Shown here: positions 39,071 to 47,238 of the stretch, piece after piece
Layout of the letters: each line of letters opens with the position of its first letter
How positions within the stretch are numbered: the stretch's first letter is position 1
Assembly (NCBI RefSeq): GCF_037026715.1
Contig: NZ_JBANCG010000002.1
Span: forward strand, 558,001-622,000
DNA length: 64,000 nucleotides
Direction of reading: 5' to 3'
DNA from: Breoghania sp037026715
GTDB lineage: Bacteria > Pseudomonadota > Alphaproteobacteria > Rhizobiales > Stappiaceae
Notes under the pieces: generated by a model
Told to the model about the DNA's origin: nothing
The model's input: the letters and a program-made list of their open reading frames with translations, nothing else
Databases searched by the model: none
Made by a program: the position numbers and the translations under genes

Positions 39071-40306
39071 TCACCCGGCGGCGCGCAGGGTGGCGGGTTT
39101 CAGCTTTTCCGCCAGCCGGTCGATGCCGGGATTTGAGGAAAAGCGCGCGCGGACATGCTTTGCCGCCGCCGCGCCCAACCGCGCACGTCGCGCGGGATCG
39201 CGAATGAGGGCTTCGAGCGCCTTTGCCAGCGTCTCGGGATCGTGCGGCGGCACGAGGACCCCCGTTTCTCCATCCTCGATTAGTTCGGGAATGGCGGAGA
39301 CCCGCGTCGACAGGCAGCACAGAGCGAGCGACTGCGCTTCCATCAGCACGTTCGGCAGACCGTCGCGGTCGCCCGATTTTGCGATCCGGGAGGGCAGGGT
39401 GAAGAGGTCGGCCGCCTCACAGGCATTGATCACCGCCTCGCGGGCCTGGGCCCCGTGCCAGACGATGCGATCGGCGATGCCGGCTTTTTCAGCTGCCGCG
39501 TGAAGCCGCGCCTTCAGCGCACCGCCGCCGATATGGTCGAAACGCCAGGCGAGATCTTTCGGCAGCATCGCGAGGGCGGCGATCAGATCGTCATAACCCT
39601 TTTTCTCCACCAGCCGTCCGACGGAGAGGATGCGGACCGGCTCTGAGGCCCCGTCGCGGGCAGGACGTTCGGCAGGCGGCTGCGGAAAGCGGGAGAAGTC
39701 GAGGCCGTGGTAGACGAGTTCCACAGCATCCGGTCGGCCTGCAAGCCCGTTCAGATGATCGACATTGACCTTCGTGCAGGTCACGCCCCACGCGGCGTCC
39801 TTCAGCTTTTCCTTCAGGTCCCAGTTGGGCGAGGTCCAGATATCCTTGGCGTGGGCGGAGAACGACCAGGGCATGCCGAGGATCAGCGCCGCGTAGCGGG
39901 TGACGGAGGCGGGCGTGTGCAGATAATGGGTGTGCAGCCAGGTCACGTCGGCCGGCAGTTCATGGGCGAAGACGCAGGCTTGCCCGAAGCGGCGATAACG
40001 GTTGGCGCTGCGGTCGCGGGCAAGGTCGGCTTCGAAGGCGCCGCGCGCGGCGGCGAAGCCCGGTTGCGTTTCCGCCCAGCTGCGCGCCCGGGCGACGCGT
40101 TTGGGATCGTCCTTCAGATATTCCGGAAGATAGAGAACCTCGGCTGAAATCTCGCGGTGCAGGTCATGCAGATGCGGATCGGTGGGATGGCGCAGCGAGA
40201 CGATGAGCTGCTCCACGCCGCGCCGCTCCAGACCGAGGATTTCCTGAGCGATGAAGGTCTCCGACAGGCGGGGGTAGCCTTTCACGACGACGGCGATGCG
40301 CGGCAT
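39071..40306 (-). CDS. family 4 glycosyltransferase
   Basis: GT-B transferase of 411 residues beginning MPRIAVVVKGYPRLSETFIA, a start seen in exopolysaccharide and colanic-acid type transferases (WcaL/AmsK-like). Further motifs are WLHTHYLHTPASVTRY, FSAHAKDIW, ILSVGRLVEKKGYDDLI and the donor-site GLPNVLMEAQSLALCCLSTRVSAIPE. The domain order and length are complete. It is second in the operon, 49 bp after the first glycosyltransferase gene. Confidence 0.88.
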   Translation of the reverse strand: MPRIAVVVKGYPRLSETFIAQEILGLERRGVEQLIVSLRHPTDPHLHDLHREISAEVLYLPEYLKDDPKRVARARSWAETQPGFAAARGAFEADLARDRSANRYRRFGQACVFAHELPADVTWLHTHYLHTPASVTRYAALILGMPWSFSAHAKDIWTSPNWDLKEKLKDAAWGVTCTKVNVDHLNGLAGRPDAVELVYHGLDFSRFPQPPAERPARDGASEPVRILSVGRLVEKKGYDDLIAALAMLPKDLAWRFDHIGGGALKARLHAAAEKAGIADRIVWHGAQAREAVINACEAADLFTLPSRIAKSGDRDGLPNVLMEAQSLALCCLSTRVSAIPELIEDGETGVLVPPHDPETLAKALEALIRDPARRARLGAAAAKHVRARFSSNPGIDRLAEKLKPATLRAAG

Positions 40307-40355
40307 CGGATGCTCCGGTGAGGTGTTCTGTTTCGGATCGTCTGGCGCCGGTGCG

Positions 40356-41570
40356 TCAGCCGAGGGCCCGTTTGGCTTCTTCCTCGTCGACGGCGCCGGA
40401 GAGGATCTGCTGGACCCGGTCGTTGATCACGGTGAGGCCGTCGAGAAGTCCGTCGAGGCCGGCAGCCGACGGCGGGCTGGCTATCGGCAGGGCTGCGAGA
40501 GCGTCCGTCATCAGATCGGTATTGGGATAGGAGTCGATCGGCAGGACGTTCGCAAGCCCATTCGCCTCGGCCCGGTTTGCGCGGATCGCCTGTTCGCGCC
40601 GGGGCTCGATGCGTGGCACCAGAAGGGTCGGCTTGTCGAAGGAAAGGATCTCGCAGAACGTGTTGTAGCCGCCCATGCCGACGACGGCCGCCGCGCGATC
40701 GAGATAGGGCTCGATCTGGGGCGTGAAGTCGATGATGTGGATGTTGTCGAGCGCCTCGGCCCTGGCCATGAACTGGGCCTGTGCCTCCGGCGCCATGAAA
40801 GGGCCCAGCACGATCAGCGCCGGCAGCAGAGGCGCGCGTTGCGCTTCGTAGGCGCGCAGCACCCAGTCGATAAGCTCCTCGCCGTCCCCGCCGCCGCCGG
40901 GCGTGACGAGGATGAAGGGATCGTCCGAAAAATGGAAATTCTCCATCGGCCGTTGGGCGCGCGGCAAGTCGCGGCGCAGGTAGCCGGTATAGAGGGTCTT
41001 CGAACGCACCGATTCAGGCAGTCCGAGGCCCGCAAGCGGGTCGTGGATGCTCGGCTGGCCGTAAATCCAGATCTCGTCGTAGAGATCGGTCAGCGCCGGG
41101 GTGACGTTCTTGCGCTCCCACTCCTCGCGCAGCGTCTCCGGATCGTCCATCACGTCGCGCAGGCCCAGAACCAGGCGGGTTCCCGCTGCCTTCAGCGTCT
41201 CTAGCGTCGGCAGCACCTCGCCGCGAAGGCCGGTGGGTTCCTTGTCGACGATGAAGATGTCCGGATTGTAGACCTGCGCCGTGTGCTCGATGATCGACGA
41301 GCGGATCGCCAGTGTATGCTCGATATCGATGTGCAGATTGAGGGAAGTGTATTCGCCGTTCCTGAGCTTGATGACGCCCGGAATGCGTACAAAATCCACC
41401 CGCGCACGAAAATCGAAGCTGCCGATGATCGGCGAGCCGGACAGGATCAGGACCGAGAGTTCGCTGATCTGGCCCACCAGCGCATGCGCGATCGCACGGC
41501 AGCGGCGCAGGTGGCCGAGGCCGAAGGAATCGTGGCTGTATATGAGAATTTTCGGCTTGTCGGTCAGCAT
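40356..41570 (-). CDS. MurG/GT28-like glycosyltransferase, first gene of the operon
   Basis: A 404-residue GT-B protein. The N-terminus KILIYSHDSFGLGHLRRCRAIAHAL carries the GLGHLRR loop of MurG-like enzymes. The C-terminal half has FILVTPGGGGDGEELIDW and VVGMGGYNTFCEILSFDKPTLLVPRIEPRREQ, the donor-binding region. It is related to the gene at 36796-37953. It heads the minus-strand operon and is divergent from the ABC-like gene at 42202, with a 631-bp region between. Confidence 0.85.
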   Translation of the reverse strand: MLTDKPKILIYSHDSFGLGHLRRCRAIAHALVGQISELSVLILSGSPIIGSFDFRARVDFVRIPGVIKLRNGEYTSLNLHIDIEHTLAIRSSIIEHTAQVYNPDIFIVDKEPTGLRGEVLPTLETLKAAGTRLVLGLRDVMDDPETLREEWERKNVTPALTDLYDEIWIYGQPSIHDPLAGLGLPESVRSKTLYTGYLRRDLPRAQRPMENFHFSDDPFILVTPGGGGDGEELIDWVLRAYEAQRAPLLPALIVLGPFMAPEAQAQFMARAEALDNIHIIDFTPQIEPYLDRAAAVVGMGGYNTFCEILSFDKPTLLVPRIEPRREQAIRANRAEANGLANVLPIDSYPNTDLMTDALAALPIASPPSAAGLDGLLDGLTVINDRVQQILSGAVDEEEAKRALG

Positions 41571-42055
41571 CGGATGCCCGCTTGCAAGGTGGAGAGCCCG
41601 AACGGGCAGCCGTTGTAAAGGTTCGTGGTCAGATGGTCTTGCATGGCCGGGGCGATTGCCAACCCGGCGGACAATTCCGGATCAAAAGGTTCAGGTTCCG
41701 CTCGCAACAAGGGGTAAACCAAAGGACGCGTCCCTTGTTACTGGCCTTGCTACCGGCCTTGTTGACGGGCCGGTTTGCGCCTTTCTCCTAAATGGCGGCC
41801 CGTCCCTCGAGCACTGGCGAACGTCCGAACGGGCGCCCCGTTCGAATACTCCGGTCCCCTGCGATCGGCAATGCAAAGGTTTCATCAGGCAGCCGGTCAA
41901 CGTTTAACGGTTGCCCGAAATCTCCGCAACCACCTTGCGCCATCCCCCTTTGCCGCCGGAAAGCTGCCGTTTTTGCGCTGCAGCACGAATGTCATTGTTT
42001 CCAGACGTTTGCGCAAGCGCTGAGGTCCGCAAAGAGCCCCACAAAGATAATACCC
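41571..42055. other. long divergent intergenic region, left part
   Basis: No gene seen. It should hold the glycosyltransferase operon promoter. Positions about 41735-41775 have three loosely tandem TGGCCTTG/CGGCCTTG/CGGGCC units, and a CAACGTTTAACGGTTG near-palindrome lies near 41898. A GATAAT hexamer at 42046-42051 could be the -10 of the leader RNA that follows. Confidence 0.45.
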
Positions 42056-42190
42056 GGGTGACCACCGGCTGGTCGCCCAGGGTGCGTAATCGACAAAGGG
42101 ATCTATGCTCATTCCCTTGCGCCCGTTATGCTGTCGCACCCCACGGCAAGCGATGATGTTCGGACCGGGTGGCTGCCCGGTTTTGTTTTC
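42056..42190 (+). ncRNA. candidate three-hairpin leader RNA or sRNA before the ABC-like gene
   Basis: Three consecutive stem-loops. First, GGGTGACC and GGTCGCCC (42056-42078). Second, a long interrupted stem 42080-42141 made of GGGTG/CACCC, CGACA/TGTCG and AAGGGA/TCCCTT with an asymmetric internal loop. Third, ACCGGG/CCCGGT (42164-42181), followed by TTTGTTTT. A GATAAT hexamer 5 bp upstream of the first stem would place transcription start within that stem, near 42058. Three hairpins ending in an intrinsic terminator is the layout of many Rhizobiales sRNAs and of attenuating leaders. I do not recognise a known riboswitch family. Confidence 0.55.
42164..42190 (+). terminator. intrinsic terminator 11 nt before the ABC-like start codon
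   Basis: ACCGGG (42164-42169), loop TGGCTG, CCCGGT (42176-42181), then a T-rich run through 42189. The next gene's ATG is at 42202, so no separate promoter can fit between. Transcripts of that gene must read through this structure or be released from it. Confidence 0.7.
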
Positions 42191-42201
42191 AGGTTCTCCC
42201 T

Positions 42202-44823
42202 ATGGAAAGAAGTCTGTTCCGTTTCATATGGAAGTATAGCAAGAGGCAGCAGCTCGTGATCCTTTTTATCACGACGCTCTCCTTCCCGCTGCTTTACATC
42301 ATGTTGGAACTGCCGAAGCTCATCGTCAACGACGCGATTCAGGGGGATGGCTTTCCGCGCAACGTCGCGGGCGTCGAGCTGGAGCAGATCCCCTATCTGC
42401 TCGTTCTGTGCTTCGCCTTTCTCGGCCTCGTCTTCCTGAACAATGGGGTGAAGTACACCCTCAATGTCTACAAGGGGCTGACCGGCGAGCGCATGCTGCG
42501 GCGGCTGCGCTACGATCTGTTCCAGCGCGTGCTGCGGTTCCGTCTGCCTCAGTTCCGTCGCGTGTCGTCGGGCGAGATCATCCCGATGATCACTTCCGAG
42601 GTGGAGGACCTGGGGGGCTTCATCGGCGATGCGATCGCCGTTCCCGCCTTCCAGGGCGGAACGTTGCTGGTCTATCTCGGCTTCATCTTCGTTCAGGACC
42701 CGTTCCTCGGCCTGGCCGCCATCGCGCTCTATCCGGCCCAGGGCTACATCATCCCCAAGCTGCAGCGCCGCGTCGTGCTCCTGGCGCGCGAGCGCGTGCG
42801 CAACGTCCGCTCGATTGCCGACCGGGTGGGAGAGGGCATCAGCGGCGTCGGCGAGATTCACGCCAACGACACCTCCGCATGGCATCTGGCGGATCTGTCG
42901 AACCGCCTGCACACGAATTTCACCATCCGCTACGAGATCTTCAGACGCAAGTACATGATCAAGTTCCTGAATAACTTGATCAATCAGCTGACGCCATTTT
43001 TCTTTTATTCCATCGGCGGCTATCTCGTCATCAAGGGAAACCTGAGCTTCGGCGCGCTTGTCGCGGTCCTTGCGGCCTACAAGGATCTCGCGGGCCCCTG
43101 GAAGGAGCTGCTCGACTACTATCAGACCCAGGCCGACTGCTCCGTGAAGTATGAGACGGTCATCGAAAATTTCGATCCGCCCGAGATCTATCCGCTGGAG
43201 CGGCTGACGAGCGACGAGGTTGCGGAGCTCAACGGAGAGCTCGTTCTGTCCTCCGTCTCCTTTTCCGAAGGCGGCGGACGGCCGGAGGCGCAGGCGATCA
43301 CGCTGAGCGTCCCTGACGGCGCTCATTGTGCTGTCGTCGGGGACGATCGTTCGGGGCGTTCGGAAGTCCTGATGCTCGCCGCCGGGCTGTTGACGCCGGA
43401 TGGCGGAAGGGTCGAGATCGGCGGCCACAATGTCGATGGGCTGGCGGCGGCGACGCTCGGCAGGTTGATCGGCTACGTGGCCTCCGGCGCGCACATCTTT
43501 ACCGGCACCATGCGCGACAATCTCCAGTACGGGCTGCGGCATCGCCCCGTCACTGTGGCCGAGGCCGTGGAAGATGCGCTTCCCGACATCGCCTATCGGC
43601 GCAAGGAGGCGGCCGTGACGGCCAATTCGCCTTACGACATCTCGGCGGAATGGGAGGACTACGAGGCGGCGGGGGTGGAGAACCGCGAAGCGCTGGACAC
43701 ACGCTCGATCGAGGTTCTGAAGGCGGTCGGTCTCGACGACGATGTCTATCACATGGGCCTGCAGGCCCGACTTCACGACGGACAGGCCCTGGCCGAGCGC
43801 ATGCTCGGCTTGCGCGCGGCCATCGGCGAGCGGGTGAAAGCGGAAACCAAACTGCAGGATCTCGTGGAATTGTGGGATATCGACCGGTTCAACCGTAGCG
43901 CGTCTCTGGCGGAGAACCTTCTTTTCGGCTTGCCGGCCGATCCCGCCGTCTCCTTCGAACGGATTCCCGAGAGCGAACGCTTCATCGGCTTCCTGAAGAG
44001 AAGCGGACTTTATTCCCCGCTCATCGCCATCGGCCGCAAGACGGCGGAAATGATGGTGGAACTCTTCGGCAGCCTGTCCGCAGGGTCCAGCCTGCAGGAG
44101 AACTTCTCCTTTATCGCGCCCGAGCAGATGCCGGATATCGAACGGATCCTGCGCAAGGGCGGGGCCGGCGACGCCGACCTCGCCGCCGAGGACGCCCGGC
44201 TGCTCATCGGCATCGCGTTGAAGCTGGTGCCTGCCAAGCATCGTCTCGGCGTCGTCGACAGCGAGATGGAGGCGAAGATCGTCGCCGCCCGCAAGACCTT
44301 CCACGAAAGGGTCGGGACCGCGAACGGCAAGTTTGTCCTGTTCGACCGCGGTGCCTGGGTCGGGCCGCTCTCGATCGAAGACAATCTCATATTCGGCAAG
44401 CCGCGCGGCGACCGGCGCGATGCGCGCGAGCGCATCGAGGTGTTCATCGGCGAAATGGTCGACGAGATGGCATTGCGCGAACCGATCCTGAAGGCCGGGC
44501 TCGACTACAATGTCGGCGTCGCCGGCTCGCGGCTGACGGTCAGCCAGCGCGAGAAGGTGGCGCTCGCCCGGGCCTTCCTGAAGCGGCCGCGGATTCTCAT
44601 CATCGACGGTATCGCTGCCGGCGCAAACGCACATGACAGGAAACTCCGCGAGGCGATCCGCACGGCTATGGACGGGCGAACGGTTCTCTTCGGCCTCGAC
44701 GATCCTCAGGTCGCCGATGAGTTTCCGTACACGGTCGCGCTCACCGGCGGTCGTGCAAGTGAACTGGAAGGCCCGCGCAACCGCGAAGCTGGGCGCGTAC
44801 CGACCGAAGACGTTGCGTCGTGA
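42202..44823 (+). CDS. ABC-exporter-like membrane protein with degenerate, expanded nucleotide-binding domain
   Basis: An 873-residue protein. Residues about 15-300 are a type I ABC exporter membrane domain with six helices (LFQRVLRFRLPQFRRVSSGEII is the usual coupling-helix region). The nucleotide-binding part departs from the family. Walker A is GDDRSGRSE (residues 380-388, Arg386 for the Lys). The Q-loop Gln is missing (GYVASGAHIF). The signature is LTVSQ (778-782). Walker B ILIID (798-802) is followed by Gly, not Glu, and the H-loop reads FGLDDP, with Asp for His. Between Q-loop and signature are about 330 extra residues with two more copies of an ENLxFG-type motif (571-576, 727-732). It may sense or couple rather than pump; function unknown. 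Confidence 0.8.
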   Translation: MERSLFRFIWKYSKRQQLVILFITTLSFPLLYIMLELPKLIVNDAIQGDGFPRNVAGVELEQIPYLLVLCFAFLGLVFLNNGVKYTLNVYKGLTGERMLRRLRYDLFQRVLRFRLPQFRRVSSGEIIPMITSEVEDLGGFIGDAIAVPAFQGGTLLVYLGFIFVQDPFLGLAAIALYPAQGYIIPKLQRRVVLLARERVRNVRSIADRVGEGISGVGEIHANDTSAWHLADLSNRLHTNFTIRYEIFRRKYMIKFLNNLINQLTPFFFYSIGGYLVIKGNLSFGALVAVLAAYKDLAGPWKELLDYYQTQADCSVKYETVIENFDPPEIYPLERLTSDEVAELNGELVLSSVSFSEGGGRPEAQAITLSVPDGAHCAVVGDDRSGRSEVLMLAAGLLTPDGGRVEIGGHNVDGLAAATLGRLIGYVASGAHIFTGTMRDNLQYGLRHRPVTVAEAVEDALPDIAYRRKEAAVTANSPYDISAEWEDYEAAGVENREALDTRSIEVLKAVGLDDDVYHMGLQARLHDGQALAERMLGLRAAIGERVKAETKLQDLVELWDIDRFNRSASLAENLLFGLPADPAVSFERIPESERFIGFLKRSGLYSPLIAIGRKTAEMMVELFGSLSAGSSLQENFSFIAPEQMPDIERILRKGGAGDADLAAEDARLLIGIALKLVPAKHRLGVVDSEMEAKIVAARKTFHERVGTANGKFVLFDRGAWVGPLSIEDNLIFGKPRGDRRDARERIEVFIGEMVDEMALREPILKAGLDYNVGVAGSRLTVSQREKVALARAFLKRPRILIIDGIAAGANAHDRKLREAIRTAMDGRTVLFGLDDPQVADEFPYTVALTGGRASELEGPRNREAGRVPTEDVAS

Positions 44824-45280
44824 GCGGGCGAGTGGCGCTGGCCGAAGGATCGCGTAGCGATGCGGGTGTCCGGGTTTGACAGCAATAGGAAAGGCAGATC
44901 AGGCTATTTTACCGATCTGACGGCCTTGCTCGAATACATGACGACTGTTCGACGGTCGCAAACGAACGGATGGATTCGATCTGGACGGCACAATAGGTCT
45001 AGGGTGTCGTTTCGATAAACGGGACTTGAATGGCAGTGGAACGGCAAAGACATGCAGAAATGGAGGGGCGGGGCGCTTATCCGTCCTGCCGTTTGCTCCC
45101 CTCTTCGGACGGGGGCGGCCGGATTTGGCGCTGTGGTTCGCGGACCATGCCGCAAGCTGCTGCTGCTCGCACAGGTCCATTCAAACTTGCGCCTTCCGAT
45201 GGAACCCCACCACCAGACCAACCCGGTCTCCTTGATGTGTCCACACCATGGATCTGCGCCGGTGCGGGAAAGAGTCGCCC
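44824..45280. other. gap between the ABC-like gene and the cNMP-binding gene
   Basis: No gene supported; short open frames here lack ribosome-binding sites. A CAGATC/GATCTG inverted pair sits at 44895-44919, just after a TTGACA hexamer at 44875-44880. The 450-bp length suggests the binding-protein gene has its own promoter, but none can be named. Confidence 0.45.
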
Positions 45281-45748
45281 ATGACAATCGACAGTGAAGC
45301 TAATGCCTTGTGCAAGATTCCCCTGTTCCGTGGGATAGAGGCGACGAAGCTGCGGTTGCTTGCCTTCATCAGCGAGCGCGTCCGCTACACGCCGGGAGAG
45401 AGGCTTTGCTCCCAGGGCGAACCCGGCGACAGTGCGTTCATCATCCTCTCCGGCGACGCGGACGTGGTCGTGGCCACGGAGAATGGCGACCAGGTCGTCG
45501 CGAAAGTCGGCGCGAATGACATCGTCGGCGAGATTGCCATCCTGTGCGATGTACCGCGCACGGCCACGCTCGTTGCCGTCTCCGACATGGATGTCCTGAC
45601 CATCTCCAAGGATAATTTCCTGAAGCTTCTCAAGGAGTTTCCCGAAATGGCACTGGAGGTCATGCGGGTTCTTGCCCAGCGCCTGGAAAAAACCACCCGC
45701 GATCTCGGGGCTGTGAGCGCGATTCTTTCAGAGCGGGCGGCAGGCTGA
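45281..45748 (+). CDS. stand-alone cyclic-nucleotide-binding domain protein
   Basis: A 155-residue protein that is almost only one cNMP-binding domain. It shows the beta-roll (ERLCSQGEPGDSAFIILSGDADVVV) and a complete phosphate-binding cassette, NDIVGEIAILCDVPRTATLVA, with Glu84 and Arg93 in the positions that hold the ribose and phosphate. A helix of about 40 residues ends the protein; there is no helix-turn-helix, kinase or channel. It would bind cAMP or cGMP and act on a partner protein. The ATG follows GGGAAAGAG. The neighbours (ABC-like protein upstream, hydrolase and cyclase downstream) suggest a shared signalling role. Confidence 0.87.
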   Translation: MTIDSEANALCKIPLFRGIEATKLRLLAFISERVRYTPGERLCSQGEPGDSAFIILSGDADVVVATENGDQVVAKVGANDIVGEIAILCDVPRTATLVAVSDMDVLTISKDNFLKLLKEFPEMALEVMRVLAQRLEKTTRDLGAVSAILSERAAG

Positions 45749-45844
45749 TCGCCTGCCCGCCGTGACCATGCGTGCCGGCCTGTCGCGCGGACGACCGGCC
45801 TTCGCCCTTCCGCCTTACTTCACCGTGGTTTGAAACGTCCGATC

Positions 45845-45860
45845 TGTGATCCGGATCACA
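45845..45860 (+). promoter_or_regulatory. perfect CRP-type palindrome
   Basis: TGTGATCCGGATCACA is a perfect 16-bp palindrome that matches the CRP consensus TGTGA-N6-TCACA exactly and differs from the ideal E. coli site only at the two central bases. It lies upstream of a hydrolase/cyclase pair and downstream of a cyclic-nucleotide-binding gene. Its centre, 45852.5, is 41.5 bp before the start site predicted from the -10 element, the class II activator position. A CRP/Clr-family regulator would be encoded outside the window. Confidence 0.75.
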
Positions 45861-45880
45861 GCGATGTTGCATCGTGCCGC

Positions 45881-45886
45881 TAGTAT
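45881..45886 (+). promoter_or_regulatory. -10-like hexamer downstream of the CRP-type site
   Basis: TAGTAT agrees with TATAAT at the first, second, fifth and sixth positions. It predicts a start near 45894. No -35 hexamer is seen, as expected where an activator covers that position. Confidence 0.45.
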
Positions 45887-46199
45887 ACGCATGCTTGAAA
45901 CGGGATTTATCCGGCGGGGCGTAATGGCTGTTCCAAGCGGGCTGCGACAGTAGCGAGAACGATCCGAAGCCGGCCGGTGTCGGGGGAAGGCGGTGGCCGG
46001 CTCGCGTCGACGTCGCACAAAGTACCAGACGTATGCTTGTCATGCGGGCCGAATATCGGCTTTTCTGGCAAGAACTGTGTTCTGCGTGCCCGCGCGTTGC
46101 GGAGTTGCAGGGCCGCAAAGTGTCGGGACGAGACGGGATCGGTGACGGGAGGCGTCCGCAAACCGTTCGCGAACCGCGATCAGGCAGGAGTTTGCCGCA

Positions 46200-47021
46200 T
46201 TGGCGCGTGAATTTTCCTTGCGTTTCTGGGGCGTGCGCGGATCAACGCCCACGCCGGGGCCGGAGACGCTGCGATACGGAGGGGAGACCACCTCTCTGGA
46301 GATTCGCGCCGGCGAGAGGGTCATTCTGATCGATTGCGGTTCCGGTGCGCGCAAGCTTGGCCGCGACCTGATGGAACGCGAGCAGCGGGATGTCGATCTT
46401 CTGTTCACGCATACGCATCTCGACCACATCTGCGGGCTGCCGTTCTTTCAGCCCGCCTATGATGCGGGATACCGGGTGCGCTGCTGGGCGGGACACTTTG
46501 CCGATCCGCGCTGCCTGATGGAGGTGGTGAGCCGGATCATGTCTCCGCCGATCTTTCCGGTGGCCGCCGAAACGCTGAAGGGCGTTACGTTCGAGACATT
46601 TCTTGCAGGCAGTACGTGGTCGCTGGGCGATGTCGGGATCGAGACGATGCGGTTGAACCATCCGGGCGGGGCCTGCGGCTACAGGTTTTCCTTCGAGGGG
46701 CGGTCACTGGCGATCATCACCGACCACGAGCATGGCGATGCGGAGATCGATGCCGCTGTCGAAGCCTTCGTCGAAGGCGTGGACGTGATGGTCTATGACG
46801 CCATGTACTGTGACGAGGAACTGCCGAAATTCCGCGGATGGGGGCATTCCACGTGGGAGGAAGCGCTGCGTCTGGCGGCACGGGCCGGCGTCAAGCGACC
46901 GGTGATCTTTCATCACGATCCGGCGCGCGGCGATGACGCGCTGGACAGAATTTCCGAAGAAGTGGTCCGGCGCCATGAAGGCGCGCTGGTGGCCGTCCAG
47001 GGAGAGACGATCGATCTTTGA
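46200..47021 (+). CDS. metallo-beta-lactamase-fold hydrolase
   Basis: A 273-residue MBL-fold hydrolase of the PhnP-like group. It begins LRFWGVRGSTPTPGPETLRYGG, with dinuclear metal ligands in THTHLDHICG (His71, His73, Asp75, His76), the metal-bridging Asp probably in ITDHEHGD, and a late HHDP. Members of this fold cleave phosphodiesters, including cyclic ones. Next to a cyclase and a cNMP-binding protein, cyclic-nucleotide breakdown is a reasonable guess, but this is not the classical class II (CpdP) sequence. The start is an unusual TTG at 46200 with GCAGGAG 11 bases upstream; no ATG fits. Confidence 0.8.
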   Translation: MAREFSLRFWGVRGSTPTPGPETLRYGGETTSLEIRAGERVILIDCGSGARKLGRDLMEREQRDVDLLFTHTHLDHICGLPFFQPAYDAGYRVRCWAGHFADPRCLMEVVSRIMSPPIFPVAAETLKGVTFETFLAGSTWSLGDVGIETMRLNHPGGACGYRFSFEGRSLAIITDHEHGDAEIDAAVEAFVEGVDVMVYDAMYCDEELPKFRGWGHSTWEEALRLAARAGVKRPVIFHHDPARGDDALDRISEEVVRRHEGALVAVQGETIDL

Positions 47022-47238
47022 AGCGCAGCTGATAGCGAGGCGGCGTTGACCCGCCTCGCCAGTGCAGATCGAGACGTTCGAGGAAACCTGGAAAATTCCG
47101 GGAGGGGCAAGGGCAAGCCGGAAAGCGGTTTCGCAGATCTCCCTGTCGAGATGGAAGCGGGCGCGTCTTGCGTCGCGCAGAGGGCAAACGCGGGGTGCTA
47201 CCGTGGCGCGGGTCCCGAGGCTGTTTCGCAGACAGACG

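Larger units (their letters stand above)
45749..46199. other. gap with CRP-type site before the hydrolase gene
   Basis: No gene supported. It contains the CRP-like palindrome (45845-45860) and a -10-like hexamer (45881-45886), listed separately. Downstream in the presumed leader are GCCGGCC/GGCCGGC arms (45969-46001) and a short hairpin GCCGAATATCGGC followed by TTTT (46048-46064), which could be a weak terminator. Confidence 0.55.

Noticed and set aside
41735..41775. Possible CRISPR-like or tandem repeat (CTGGCCTTG/CCGGCCTTG units)
   Set aside because: Only two to three imperfect units of about 12 bp without spacers; not a CRISPR array.
42056..42190. 6S RNA or SRP RNA
   Set aside because: The structured region lacks the conserved SRP apical sequence and is not next to the usual 6S neighbours (zapA or the 5-formyl-THF cyclo-ligase gene); the three-hairpin layout fits a leader or sRNA better.
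42109..44634. An 841-codon open frame antisense to the ABC-like gene
   Set aside because: Composition is typical of a shadow frame and it has no recognisable motif. The plus-strand protein has clear membrane and NBD features.
45026..45297. Short overlapping open frames before the cNMP-binding gene
   Set aside because: Three frames are open at once in GC-rich sequence and none has a start with a Shine-Dalgarno or a recognisable product.
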